A stretch of DNA of 64,000 nt, from contig NZ_JFCA01000037.1 in NCBI RefSeq assembly GCF_000612585.1, positions 1 to 64,000 of the forward strand, given 5' to 3'. The stretch comes from Pseudomonas sp. CHM02. GTDB taxonomy: Bacteria; Pseudomonadota; Gammaproteobacteria; Pseudomonadales; Pseudomonadaceae. The notes beneath the pieces were generated by a model, which was not told the DNA's origin, did no database searches, and saw nothing but the letters and a program-made list of their open reading frames with translations. Position numbers and translations under genes: made by a program. Positions 52,359 through 60,584 of the stretch are shown in pieces (position 1 is the stretch's first letter; every line of letters starts with the position of its first letter).

Positions 52359-53098
52359 CGTTGCTCGGCACCGGCGACGCGCGGCAAGTCCCGGTGTATG
52401 GCTGCGAGTGCCCAGCGTGCGGTTTGGCGCGCAGCGATGCCAGCCTGCGCCGGCGTCCCTGCAGTGCGCTGGTCGAATGCGGCGACCAGCGCTGGTTGAT
52501 CGACAGCGGTTTGCCCGACCTCACCGAACGTTTCCCGCCGCGCAGTTTCAACGGAATTTTCCAGACCCACTATCACGCCGATCATGCCCAGGGGCTGCTG
52601 CACCTGCGCTGGGGCCAGGGACTGGTGATTCCGGTGCACGGGCCGGCGGATCCGGAGGGTTTGTCCGACCTCTACAAGCATCCGGGCATCCTGGATTTCA
52701 GCCAGCCATTCAGTGAATTCGAAACCCGGCAGTTTGGCGAACTGAGCGTCACGGCGTTGCCGTTGCAGCATTCCAAACCGACCCTGGGTTACCTGCTGGA
52801 AGGCGAGGGGCGGCGTATCGCCTACCTTACCGACACCGTCGGCCTGCCACTGGCGACTCTGGCCTGGCTGCAACGCTTACCGCTCGACGTACTGGTGCTG
52901 GATTGCTCCATGCCGCCGCAGCCGCAAGCGCCGCGCAATCACAATGACCTGACGCTGGCGTTACAGAGCATTGACGAAACTGGCGCACAGTTGGGCGTAT
53001 TGACCCATGTGGGGCATACGCTGGACGCGTGGCTGCTGGAGCATCGCCGCGAATTACCCCGCCACATCAGCGTAGGTTGGGACAACCGAGTCATCTGA
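52349..53098 (+). CDS. phnP: Phosphoribosyl 1,2-cyclic phosphate phosphodiesterase PhnP
   Basis: 249 aa metallo-beta-lactamase fold. Metal ligands are in THYHADHAQGLLHLRWG; cysteines in GCECPACGLARSDASLRRRP form the structural zinc site of PhnP. It opens the cyclic ribosyl phosphate released by PhnJ. It is the last gene of the operon; no phnO acetyltransferase is present. Confidence 0.95.
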   Translation: MRLTLLGTGDARQVPVYGCECPACGLARSDASLRRRPCSALVECGDQRWLIDSGLPDLTERFPPRSFNGIFQTHYHADHAQGLLHLRWGQGLVIPVHGPADPEGLSDLYKHPGILDFSQPFSEFETRQFGELSVTALPLQHSKPTLGYLLEGEGRRIAYLTDTVGLPLATLAWLQRLPLDVLVLDCSMPPQPQAPRNHNDLTLALQSIDETGAQLGVLTHVGHTLDAWLLEHRRELPRHISVGWDNRVI

Positions 53099-53113
53099 AC
53101 ACCGCACAACCCC

Positions 53114-53139
53114 GTAGGAACCGGTTTGCCGGCTCCTAC
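53114..53139. repeat. Single REP palindrome between phnP and the LysR gene
   Basis: GTAGGAACCGGTTTGCCGGCTCCTAC, an imperfect hairpin of the CGGCTTGCCGG family. It overlaps the stop codon of the LysR gene and follows phnP, so it may help end both transcripts. Confidence 0.7.
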
Positions 53140-54035
53140 AGGTGGGCCGATGGGGTTTCAGCCAGCAGCTGTTCCACGTATTCGACAAACGCACGCGCCT
53201 TGGCACTTGCCATGCGCCCCGTAGGAAACACCGCCCATAAGGCCCTGGGCGGCAACGTCCAATCGGTCAGCACGGCCTTGACCTCGCCACTGGCCAACTC
53301 CGGTGCGAACATCCAGGTGGAAGACAGGGTCAGGCCCAAATGCCCCAGCACACCGGCGCGTACACCTTCCGCTGCGGTGACGCGCAGGCGGCCGTGGGCC
53401 ACAAGGGGGTAGTGCGTGTCGCCCTGGGTGAAGTTCCAGTGCGAGCCTTCGCCGCGGGTATAGATGATCGCCTGGTGTTGCAGCACATCCGCCGGCGTGG
53501 CGGGTTCGCCGAAGCGTTCGAAGTACGTCGGAGTGCCGAGGATCACGCAAGGCGATTCGCCGATCTTGCGCGCCGTGAGGCTGGAATCATTCAGGTTGCC
53601 CATGCGCAGGCCAACGTCGATACCTTCTTCCACGAGGTTGAGGGTTCGGTCATCCAGCACCACCTCGATGTTTACATTCGGGTATTGCGCCAGGAACGGT
53701 CCCAGGTGAGGAATGATATGCATGCGAGCGAAGGTCACCGCCGCGCTGATACGCAGGTTGCCCGACAGCCCGGCGCCTGCCCCCCGCGCAGCCTCGTCTG
53801 CCTCGTTGGCCTCATCGATGGCACGCCTGGCTTTTTCGAAGAACGCCAGGCCTGCTTCGGTCGGTGTCAGGCCTCTGGTCGAACGCAGCAACAACCGCAC
53901 CGCCAGGCGCGCTTCCAACTGCGCAATGCTTTTGGAGACAGCGGGCTGGCCGATGCCCAAGCGCTTGGCGGCCGCCGAGAACGAGCCGGTTTCGACAACG
54001 TGGACGAAGGTTTCCATCGCGGTAAGGCGGTCCAT
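53136..54035 (-). CDS. LysR-family transcriptional regulator
   Basis: 299 aa starting MDRLTAMETFVHVVETGSFSAAAKRLGIGQPAVSKSIAQLEARL, a classic winged helix-turn-helix of the CrgA/DmlR-type subgroup. The effector domain begins LSGNLRISAAVTF. It is 14 bp downstream of the peroxiredoxin-like gene on the same strand, so it is probably co-transcribed with it and may regulate it. The frame upstream of 54035 is a shadow of that gene. Confidence 0.9.
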   Translation of the reverse strand: MDRLTAMETFVHVVETGSFSAAAKRLGIGQPAVSKSIAQLEARLAVRLLLRSTRGLTPTEAGLAFFEKARRAIDEANEADEAARGAGAGLSGNLRISAAVTFARMHIIPHLGPFLAQYPNVNIEVVLDDRTLNLVEEGIDVGLRMGNLNDSSLTARKIGESPCVILGTPTYFERFGEPATPADVLQHQAIIYTRGEGSHWNFTQGDTHYPLVAHGRLRVTAAEGVRAGVLGHLGLTLSSTWMFAPELASGEVKAVLTDWTLPPRALWAVFPTGRMASAKARAFVEYVEQLLAETPSAHL

Positions 54036-54049
54036 CGGGCGTCCTTGGG

Positions 54050-54706
54050 TTAGCGGCTGAGGGCGTCGAGCATTGCTGCCGGTTCTGGGCGTTGAGTGTA
54101 ATCGGGGTTGACCTCGGCGTAACGGATCACGCTGTCCTGGCCGATCACATAGCGGGCGGGCATGGGCAGGGTCCACGCCGGGTCATCATTGATCAGTGGC
54201 AGGTTGTTGCCCAGGGCCTTGTACAGCTCGACCAGATAATCCGGCAGTTCAAAGCGCAAGCCGAAGGCATCGGCGACATCGTTGTGAGTATCGCTGAGGA
54301 TCGGAAATTGCAGGTCGGTGATACGCGTGGACTTGCGGCTGTTGGCGGCGGTCTGCGGAGACAGTGCCAGCAGGTTGGCGCCGGTGGCCTTCAGCGTGGG
54401 CAGAAAGGCTTGCAGCGCCTGCAGTTCCAGATTGCAGTACGGGCACCACACGCCTCGGTAGAACGTCAGCACCAACGGGCCTTGAGCCAACAACGCAGCA
54501 GAGGAAACCAGCGTGCCATCGGCATCCTTGAGGCTGAACAGCGGCGCCTTGTCCCCGACCTTGAGTGCACGTAGCGCCGCGCCGCTAGCCATCAGCTCGG
54601 CAGTGGCGCGTTCCATGATCGGATGAATATGCGCCGGGGCGTTGTAAGGCGGCTTGCCGGCCTTGAAGTCGGCGCGGAAGGCATCGAGTGTGGCTTGAAG
54701 TGTCAT
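54050..54706 (-). CDS. Peroxiredoxin-like AhpC/TSA-family protein
   Basis: 218 aa. Thioredoxin fold with FYRGVWCPYCNLELQAL; the CPYC pair replaces the single peroxidatic Cys context of typical AhpC (PxxxTxxC), making this the peroxiredoxin-like group (AhpC/TSA with a redox CxxC). An N-terminal helical extension (about residues 1-45) precedes the fold. Substrate unknown. It is upstream of the LysR gene in one unit. Confidence 0.88.
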   Translation of the reverse strand: MTLQATLDAFRADFKAGKPPYNAPAHIHPIMERATAELMASGAALRALKVGDKAPLFSLKDADGTLVSSAALLAQGPLVLTFYRGVWCPYCNLELQALQAFLPTLKATGANLLALSPQTAANSRKSTRITDLQFPILSDTHNDVADAFGLRFELPDYLVELYKALGNNLPLINDDPAWTLPMPARYVIGQDSVIRYAEVNPDYTQRPEPAAMLDALSR

Positions 54707-55425
54707 GGCGTGTTCCCTCGGGAGATGAGCCGGGTTGGCTGGAGGGATGATGGGCGTGCGGGCAACAGCCTGAAAGTAGGGTGCGAGGCATAGGATTTAT
54801 GCTTGGTTGGAATGGGAAAAGCCGTTTACGGTTTTCAACCGTGCCCGCTATTTATTCCCGTGCGAGGGCGCTCAATAGACGCCCACGTGTTTGAGTGCGC
54901 AGTATTGCCCGGTATCAACATTGTAAGTCGTCCAAGAGATGGCAGTTCGTAAGAATGGTTTCGATCTTATGTGAGCCTGGATTTATAGCGCGCTCAATAT
55001 TCATTCAAGTCATGGGTCATGACCCACTCTTCAAGTGATGAGTTCTGTGGTGCCTATGGAATGCTGCGGATCCAGTGTGCGCCTTGCTTCGATGAGGTGT
55101 TGTCTGATTATGAATAATGTTTTGAAATTCATATTGTCTTTGGTGTGTTTTATTATTTTTAATTTTATATAAAACAACAGGTTGTCGGTTTTTTCTGAAG
55201 ACGGCTTTCGGCTGTATGGTGTCAGGGTTTTACGAATACAAGGCTAAAGTGTTTTTGGGTTTTAGAGTGTGTCGAGTTGAATTAATTGGCCTCTGGCATG
55301 GCGTGAGCGGCTGTGCGAGTTTGAGGGTGTGCCGATAACGACTGCTGCTGTTGTAGCACTGGGTTCGGTATCTCGATTGTATTGATTCTACAGTTCGGGT
55401 CTGATTTGAATGAGGATGTTGTTTT
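54707..55425. other. Long AT-richer non-coding region before the serralysin-like gene
   Basis: 719 bp without a supportable gene. It becomes clearly AT-rich from about 54950 (for example TTTATTATTTTTAATTTTATAT near 55149). It contains an imperfect inverted repeat GAAAAGCCG-TTTA-CGGTTTTC (about 54816-54836), the perfect palindrome at 55013-55026, and the leader of the serralysin gene. The composition differs sharply from the flanking core genes, which suggests acquired DNA or an extended regulatory region. Confidence 0.6.
55006..55037. promoter_or_regulatory. Perfect palindrome flanked by direct repeats upstream of the RTX genes
   Basis: TGGGTCATGACCCA (55013-55026) is a perfect 14-bp palindrome. 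TTCAAGT occurs on both sides in the same orientation (ending at 55010 and starting about 55030). It looks like a regulator binding site; about 400 bp separate it from the first RTX gene. Confidence 0.45.
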
Positions 55426-56997
55426 ATGAGAATGCCAGGACTATCTGTTACCAATGCCATTGTAAAAGCGGAGCTGATCCCAGTGGGCGGTATCAGCCCT
55501 GAGGGGCCCGCTGGGGTATATGCCTTAAACAGTAAGAAACGGGTTCTTACTACGGAACAGGCTGGAAACCATATTACCCGCGCAGGCTTCAAGTTTCATG
55601 ACCGTAATGGGGACAACAAAATTGACTTGTCTGTTCGTATCTCCAAGGGCTTCACCCCGCAGCAGGCACAGCAGGCCAGGCAGGCACTGCAATCCTGGCA
55701 GGATGTCGCTAACGTGACCTTCACTGAGAACGTGCAGAAGCCTGACGGCAGCGTTGAAATCAATGATATGCCTGGAACGTCCGGTGGCGAGGCCATACTG
55801 CCCAACAAACATATCAAGGGTACGTTCGCAAATGTTGGTACGGCGAATGCGGATGCCAACCCTGCGCTTGGCAGTTTTTTCCGCGATGTCCTTATTCATG
55901 AAATAGGGCACGCAATAGGGTTGGAACACCCGGGTGACTATAATGGTTATGGTGACTATGAGCGCGATGCGGAGTATGCAGGGGATACTCGGGCTCGCTC
56001 TGTGATGAGTTACTATTCAGAAAAGAACCAACCGGGTCACGATTTCAAATCGTTAAGGCCCTCCGCGCCAATGATGGATGATATTGCGGCCGTCCAGAAG
56101 CTCTATGGGGCGAACACTAAAACTCGAAATACCGATACGACGTATGGGTTTAATTCCAATACGAACCGTGAAGCTTTTAGTTTGAAGTCGACCCACGACA
56201 ATCCTATTTTCTGTGTATGGGATGGTGGTGGGAACGACACATTGGATTTCTCGGGGTATTCACAGAATCAGAGCATCAACCTCAATGCCGAGTCGTTTTC
56301 GGATGTGGGGGCATTAAAGGGTAATGTCTCCATTGCCAAGGGCGTCACGCTGGAAAACGCCGTAGGCGGTAAAGGGAATGACTCCCTTGTGGGCAACGAG
56401 GTTGCCAATCGTCTTAAAGGGGGAGCGGGCGCAGACAGGTTGTCAGGTGGCGGTGGTGGAGACACGTTTATATACGACCAGGCAAGTGACTCCACTCCGG
56501 ATAACCCCGATGTAATCCTGGATTTTGAGAGTGGCGCCGACAAGATCGATTTATCCACTGTGCTGAAGCGGGCGAATATCAGCGCTCTCACATTAGCCGA
56601 TCGCTTGACCGGGCAACCCGGTCAGGCGGTGATGAGTTACGACGAGGGTCGCGGTGAGGGAAGTATGGCCCTGGACCTGACGGGCAATGGCAAGGCTGAT
56701 CTTTTAATAAAAAGTATTGGTCGGATGCAACCTGGTGATGTGCTGGCGCATGGCGATGCCCCAACGCCAGATCCTGAACCCAAAGAGCCCCAGCCGGAGC
56801 CGAAGGAACCCACGCCGAAGCCACGTCCGGACCCGTGCGATCCGAAGCCGGAGCCCTGCAATCCTGAGCCGGAGCCACGCGATCCGAAGCCGGAGCCCTG
56901 CAATCCTGAGCCGGAGCCACGTGATCCGAAACCGGAGCCCTGCAATCCTACGCCGGCCCCGTGCGATCCGAGATCGATTGAGCAAAATCAAGCTTAG
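55426..56997 (+). CDS. Serralysin-family zinc metalloprotease with RTX repeats and a Pro/Glu/Cys-rich repetitive tail
   Basis: 523 aa, longer than typical serralysins (about 470-490). The catalytic domain has HEIGHAIGLEH (Zn ligands H158, H162, H168) and the Met-turn SVMSYYSE (M194, Tyr nearby). The M10 C-terminal part starts at DTTYGFNSN (about 237), with WDGGGNDTLDFSGY and RTX-type glycine repeats (about 314-346). The region ending GKADLLIKSIGRMQPGDVL (about 440) is where AprA-type proteins end. Here a tail follows (445-523) with three 14-aa units DPKPEPCNPEPEPR (472-513). Six cysteines occur, although serralysins are normally cysteine-free. No Sec signal; type I export expected. GAGGA precedes the ATG. 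Confidence 0.85.
   Translation: MRMPGLSVTNAIVKAELIPVGGISPEGPAGVYALNSKKRVLTTEQAGNHITRAGFKFHDRNGDNKIDLSVRISKGFTPQQAQQARQALQSWQDVANVTFTENVQKPDGSVEINDMPGTSGGEAILPNKHIKGTFANVGTANADANPALGSFFRDVLIHEIGHAIGLEHPGDYNGYGDYERDAEYAGDTRARSVMSYYSEKNQPGHDFKSLRPSAPMMDDIAAVQKLYGANTKTRNTDTTYGFNSNTNREAFSLKSTHDNPIFCVWDGGGNDTLDFSGYSQNQSINLNAESFSDVGALKGNVSIAKGVTLENAVGGKGNDSLVGNEVANRLKGGAGADRLSGGGGGDTFIYDQASDSTPDNPDVILDFESGADKIDLSTVLKRANISALTLADRLTGQPGQAVMSYDEGRGEGSMALDLTGNGKADLLIKSIGRMQPGDVLAHGDAPTPDPEPKEPQPEPKEPTPKPRPDPCDPKPEPCNPEPEPRDPKPEPCNPEPEPRDPKPEPCNPTPAPCDPRSIEQNQA
56839..56964 (+). repeat. 42-bp in-frame tandem repeat, three copies
   Basis: Units start at 56839, 56881 and 56923, each encoding DPKPEPCNPEPEPR (the third ends TPAPC). 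The first two are nearly identical in DNA, so the array is recent or under slippage. Confidence 0.9.
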
Positions 56998-57310
56998 TCG
57001 ATAGAAACGATATGTTGTCCACGTTGAAAGTGCCGGCCACACGTAATCGCTTGTTGGTCGGAAGAATAGTCGGTGTCGTGGTACTCCTATCAAGTTGAGT
57101 GGAAAGGCAATAGAACGATCTCTCGATCCGTGGACGCTTTAAGTCAATGAGCAGGCTTGTGTGTGGGCGCGCTTGACGGGGGGGCGGGAGGTTTGTCATT
57201 GCCTGAGTAGTTTAAGTTGTTAAGGGTGACGCTAATTATTCAGCAGTTCGCAAGTGTCCTGCCTGCGAGCTGAAAGTTGTTGTTTATAAACTAACTTAGA
57301 GAATGTCGTT
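56998..57310 (+). other. Gap between the two RTX genes
   Basis: 313 bp. No gene, terminator or strong promoter is evident. An imperfect inverted repeat CAGTTCGCA / TGCGAGCTG lies near 57244-57273, and AGAGA precedes the next ATG. Co-transcription of the two genes is possible. Confidence 0.5.
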
Positions 57311-58372
57311 ATGATTAATGTGAATGCACCTGCTGTAAATTATTATCTGTCCACACCGAGCGTGGCGCTTCAGCTTTTACCGGTGGTATATACCGGCAAC
57401 CCTGGCGAGGGTAAGCCCGTCACTTCCTCTCATGGTGATATAAGCTCTGCACTAGACAAGCACGCCCTAACAGGATCCAGATTGCTCAATCTTTCTGCTC
57501 CGATGACAGGCGGACTCGCTAACCTGCAGGGGATGTATGGAACGAGCCCGCACTTCGGACTGCTTCAACGTGCGCAGGTTGCCCCTGGCAACGTGTTCAC
57601 GGCTTATTGCCCGCCGAAACCTCAGGGCGATAACACGCCCACGGCCGAACCAAAACCTGATAACACCAAGCCCACGGCCGAGCCAAAGCCAGACAGCACC
57701 AAGCCCACCGCCCAGCCGAAGCCAACGGATGACACTACGTATGGGTTCAACTCGAATACTGGAAAACCGGAAACGAGCCTGACGTCCGCGTCCGATAAGC
57801 CAGAGTTCAATGTTTGGGATGAGCGAGGGATCGATACGTTTGACTTCTCCGGCTTCGAGCAGGATCAAATCATCGACTTGCGCGGCGGTGCACTTTCCAG
57901 CGTAGGTGGGATGAGAGAAAACGTCAGGATCGGCGAAAAGACTGTCATCGAAAATGCCGTCGGGGGAAGGGGCAATGATCGGCTGATGGGGAACAGTGCG
58001 GACAACGTGCTCACCGGTGGCGCGGGGGCCGATACGCTGGTGGGCGGAGGCGGTTGGAATACGTTCAAGTTCAATGCTTTCAGCGATTCAACCCGCGACA
58101 AGGCCGATTTATTGCTGGACTTCAATACGGGTCAAGACAAGATCGATCTGTCGCAAATGGCGCTCGACGGCAAGGTGGCGTTCAACTTCGTTGACGCCTA
58201 TACGGGAGCGGCGGGGGACACCATTATCAAGTTCAATCCACACTCGGGACGTTACCTGCTGGCAATAGACCTTGATGGGGATGGCAAGACCGACTTCCTG
58301 GTTAAAAGCACCCGAATGATCAGTCCGGAAGATGTCATTGGGCTGAACATCAAAGACGGTGGTTATCTCTGA
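57311..58372 (+). CDS. Protease-less serralysin paralogue (M10 C-terminal/RTX domain with a different N-terminus)
   Basis: 353 aa. Residues about 1-105 are unlike any family I recognise. Then comes an 11-aa repeat PTAEPKPDNTK / PTAEPKPDSTK / PTAQPKPTDDT (110-142), then a full serralysin C-terminal half: DTTYGFNSNTGK (141-152), VWDERGIDTFDFSGF, IIDLRGGALSSVGGM, ENAVGGRGNDRLMGNSADNVLTGGAGADTLVGGGG (215-248) and KIDLSQ. It ends GKTDFLVKSTRMISPEDVIGLNIKDGGYL, where the type I export signal would be. There is no HExxH motif and no Met-turn. It aligns with residues 237-440 of the preceding protease over its whole C-terminal half. Confidence 0.82.
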   Translation: MINVNAPAVNYYLSTPSVALQLLPVVYTGNPGEGKPVTSSHGDISSALDKHALTGSRLLNLSAPMTGGLANLQGMYGTSPHFGLLQRAQVAPGNVFTAYCPPKPQGDNTPTAEPKPDNTKPTAEPKPDSTKPTAQPKPTDDTTYGFNSNTGKPETSLTSASDKPEFNVWDERGIDTFDFSGFEQDQIIDLRGGALSSVGGMRENVRIGEKTVIENAVGGRGNDRLMGNSADNVLTGGAGADTLVGGGGWNTFKFNAFSDSTRDKADLLLDFNTGQDKIDLSQMALDGKVAFNFVDAYTGAAGDTIIKFNPHSGRYLLAIDLDGDGKTDFLVKSTRMISPEDVIGLNIKDGGYL

Positions 58373-58405
58373 TGATGTGATTGCGCCTCTTTAACTTGTA
58401 AGGTC

Positions 58406-58446
58406 GGGCGGGGCTTATTCAGTATCTGATTAAGCCCCGCCCTTTT
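58406..58446 (+). terminator. Rho-independent terminator after the RTX pair
   Basis: GGGCGGGGCTTA (58406-58417) pairs with TAAGCCCCGCCC (58431-58442), followed by TTTT. The 12-bp stem ends the serralysin-like unit only; the minus strand has no U tract. Confidence 0.92.
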
Positions 58447-58485
58447 GTGCGTGGTGAAAGCGTGTGATGAGCGGCTGCGAGTCTG

Positions 58486-59691
58486 TCAGGTCGATGAGGC
58501 GGTGCTCACCGAGGCTTCACGCGAAGCGCTCAGGAACCGCAGCAGCGCCATCAACGGGAATGCGCTGCCCACCAGCATCACACCCAGCCAGCCACCGTGT
58601 TCATATACGCTGCTGGCAATCGCCGAGCCGAACGCGCCGCCGATGAAGATGCTGGTCATATACAGCGCGTTCAGGCGGCTGCGACTGTTGGCATCGAGGG
58701 CGTAGATGGCGCGTTGGCCGAGCACCATGTTCATCTGCACGCAGAAGTCCAGGACCACACCGGTCACGGCCAGGCCGATGACGCTGTACAGCGGGTGCAC
58801 GAAGGCCGGCAGGAAGCTCAGTGCGGCGAACAGCATGGCCAGCAGCGAGGCGCGGTGGGTGTGACCGGCATCGGCCAGTCGCCCGGCGATAGGCGCGGCG
58901 ATAGCGCCCAGTGCGCCGACCAGGGCGAACAGTGCGATTTGGCTCTGGCTCAGACCGTGATTGCGCGCCAGTTCCAGCGGGGCGGCGGTCCAGAACAGGC
59001 TGAAGGTGGCGAACATGCAGCCTTGGTAGAACGCCCGTTGGCGCAATACCGGTTGCTTGCGCAGCAGGGTGCCCAGCGAGCCTAGCAGTTGGCCATAGCT
59101 GGCGGAGTGATCCGGCTGACGCTTGGGAATGGTCAGCATCAACACCAGGCTGATAAACGCCATCAACGCCGCTGCCGCCATGAACATCGCGCGCCAGCCG
59201 AAGTGGTCCGCCACGACGCTGGACACCGGCCGTGCCAGCAGGATGCCCAGCAACAGGCCGCCCATGATGCTGCCGACCACGCGGCCACGGGACTCGGCAG
59301 GCGCCAGGTGCGCCGCCAGCGGAATCAGGATCTGCACCGACACCGAGCTGAAGCCGATCAGCAATGACACCAGCAGGAACAGGTTCGGCTGCTCGGTAAA
59401 CGCTGCACCCAGCAGGCTGGCGATCGCGAGTACGGTGGTGGCAATCATCAGCTTGCGGTTTTCCAGCAGGTCGCCCAGGGGCACCAGGAAAAACAGACCC
59501 AGGGCGTAGCCGATTTGCGTCAGCGAGACGATCAGGCTGGCCATGGCGGGCGTGAGGCCGATGTCCGGGGCGATCAACTCAATGATCGGTTGCGCGTAGT
59601 AGATGTTGGCTACGATGGCACCGCAGCAAAACGCAAACAGCATCACCATGCTCCGGGTCATGGTGCTTGTAGCGTGGGAAGTAGCGTTCAT
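58486..59691 (-). CDS. MFS transporter (drug:H+ antiporter-like)
   Basis: 401 aa, twelve membrane segments. Family features: FCCGAIVANIYYAQPIIELI, GYALGLFFLVPLGDLLENRK (loop 2-3 motif A), LAPAESRGRVVG and a repeat of motif-A-like GRLADAGHTHRA in the second half. This is the YnfM/YgaY-like group of uncharacterised exporters. The substrate is unknown. No regulator is adjacent. Confidence 0.88.
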   Translation of the reverse strand: MNATSHATSTMTRSMVMLFAFCCGAIVANIYYAQPIIELIAPDIGLTPAMASLIVSLTQIGYALGLFFLVPLGDLLENRKLMIATTVLAIASLLGAAFTEQPNLFLLVSLLIGFSSVSVQILIPLAAHLAPAESRGRVVGSIMGGLLLGILLARPVSSVVADHFGWRAMFMAAAALMAFISLVLMLTIPKRQPDHSASYGQLLGSLGTLLRKQPVLRQRAFYQGCMFATFSLFWTAAPLELARNHGLSQSQIALFALVGALGAIAAPIAGRLADAGHTHRASLLAMLFAALSFLPAFVHPLYSVIGLAVTGVVLDFCVQMNMVLGQRAIYALDANSRSRLNALYMTSIFIGGAFGSAIASSVYEHGGWLGVMLVGSAFPLMALLRFLSASREASVSTASST

Positions 59692-59867
59692 GGTGTTCTC
59701 ATAAAAGCGAGGGAAAGTGGGGCGAGCCTAAAGACAACACCGTAGCCCGGGTAGGCCGCTGGCAGTGATAACACTCATGCCCGGTAATGATGAGTGAATC
59801 GTTAACTTTCTGCGCGAAGGGTGATGATACATTCAGACACAACTTTCGAAACAGGAAATCCGCTGCA

Positions 59868-60482
59868 ATGAAGATCACATTGAACAAGATGCTCCTGGCT
59901 TCAACCCTCGCTGCCGCGATGGCGGTTGGCCTGGCGAACGCCGCCGATGCCCCGCGTGTCGGCGTACGCGGGGCCATCACCGCGATCGACGGCGACGCCA
60001 TGCACGTCAAGGTCAACAGCGGTGAGGACGTCACCGTGCACCTGACCCAGGACACCCAGGTGCGCGCCGTGACCCTGGCCAAGATCGATGAAATCAAGCC
60101 GGGCAGCTACATCGGCTCGGCCGCCATGCCCAATGCCGATGGCAGTCTGACAGCGCTGGAGGTGCACGTTTTCCCACCGGCCATGGCCGGCACGGGCGAC
60201 GGGCATCGTGCGTTTGACTTGAAGGAAGGCAGCAGCATGACCAATGGCACCGTCGGCGACCTGGTGGTCAGCAACGGGCGGACGTTGACCGTTAAATACA
60301 AAGGCGGCGAACAGAAGATCGTGGTGCCTGAGGATGTGCCGATCGTCAATCTGGAACCGGGCGATCGCAGCTTGCTCAAGCCGGGTGTGAAAGTGGTGAT
60401 GTTTGCGGCGAAGGGACCGGATGGGACCATCACGGCCCAGGCCATTTCAGCCGGCAAGGATGGCGTGACCCCGCCGATGTAA
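59868..60482 (+). CDS. Exported DUF5666-like protein
   Basis: 204 aa. A Sec signal peptide (LASTLAAAMAVGLANAADA, cleavage near residue 26) precedes two small beta-barrel-like repeats: GVRGAITAIDGDAMHVKVNSGEDVTVHLTQDTQV and SMTNGTVGDLVVSNGRTLTVKYKGGEQKIVVPEDVPI. These resemble the OB-like DUF5666 repeats. Probably periplasmic, function unknown. The ATG at 59868 has AGGAA upstream; the longer frame to 59787 has no signal peptide. Confidence 0.8.
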   Translation: MKITLNKMLLASTLAAAMAVGLANAADAPRVGVRGAITAIDGDAMHVKVNSGEDVTVHLTQDTQVRAVTLAKIDEIKPGSYIGSAAMPNADGSLTALEVHVFPPAMAGTGDGHRAFDLKEGSSMTNGTVGDLVVSNGRTLTVKYKGGEQKIVVPEDVPIVNLEPGDRSLLKPGVKVVMFAAKGPDGTITAQAISAGKDGVTPPM

Positions 60483-60483
60483 C

Positions 60484-60575
60484 ACTGTCGGAGCCGGCTT
60501 GCCGGCGATTGCATCGCCTCGGTGTATCAGGCATACCGAGGTGCTGCTATCGCCGGCAAGCCAGCTCCTACAGGG
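60484..60575. repeat. REPIN-type inverted repeat
   Basis: GTCGGAGCCGGCTTGCCGGCGATTGC and the opposed CTATCGCCGGCAAGCCAGCTCCTAC between convergent genes. Same family as 9033 and 30727. Confidence 0.88.
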
Positions 60576-60584
60576 ATGGTGCAG

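Noticed and set aside
54841..55425. Small RNA gene in the AT-rich region before the serralysin
   Set aside because: I looked for a promoter followed by a strong hairpin and U tract and found none that holds together.
55230..55592. A 120-codon minus-strand frame overlapping the serralysin start
   Set aside because: No ribosome site or protein-like pattern, and it overlaps the start of a well-supported plus-strand gene.
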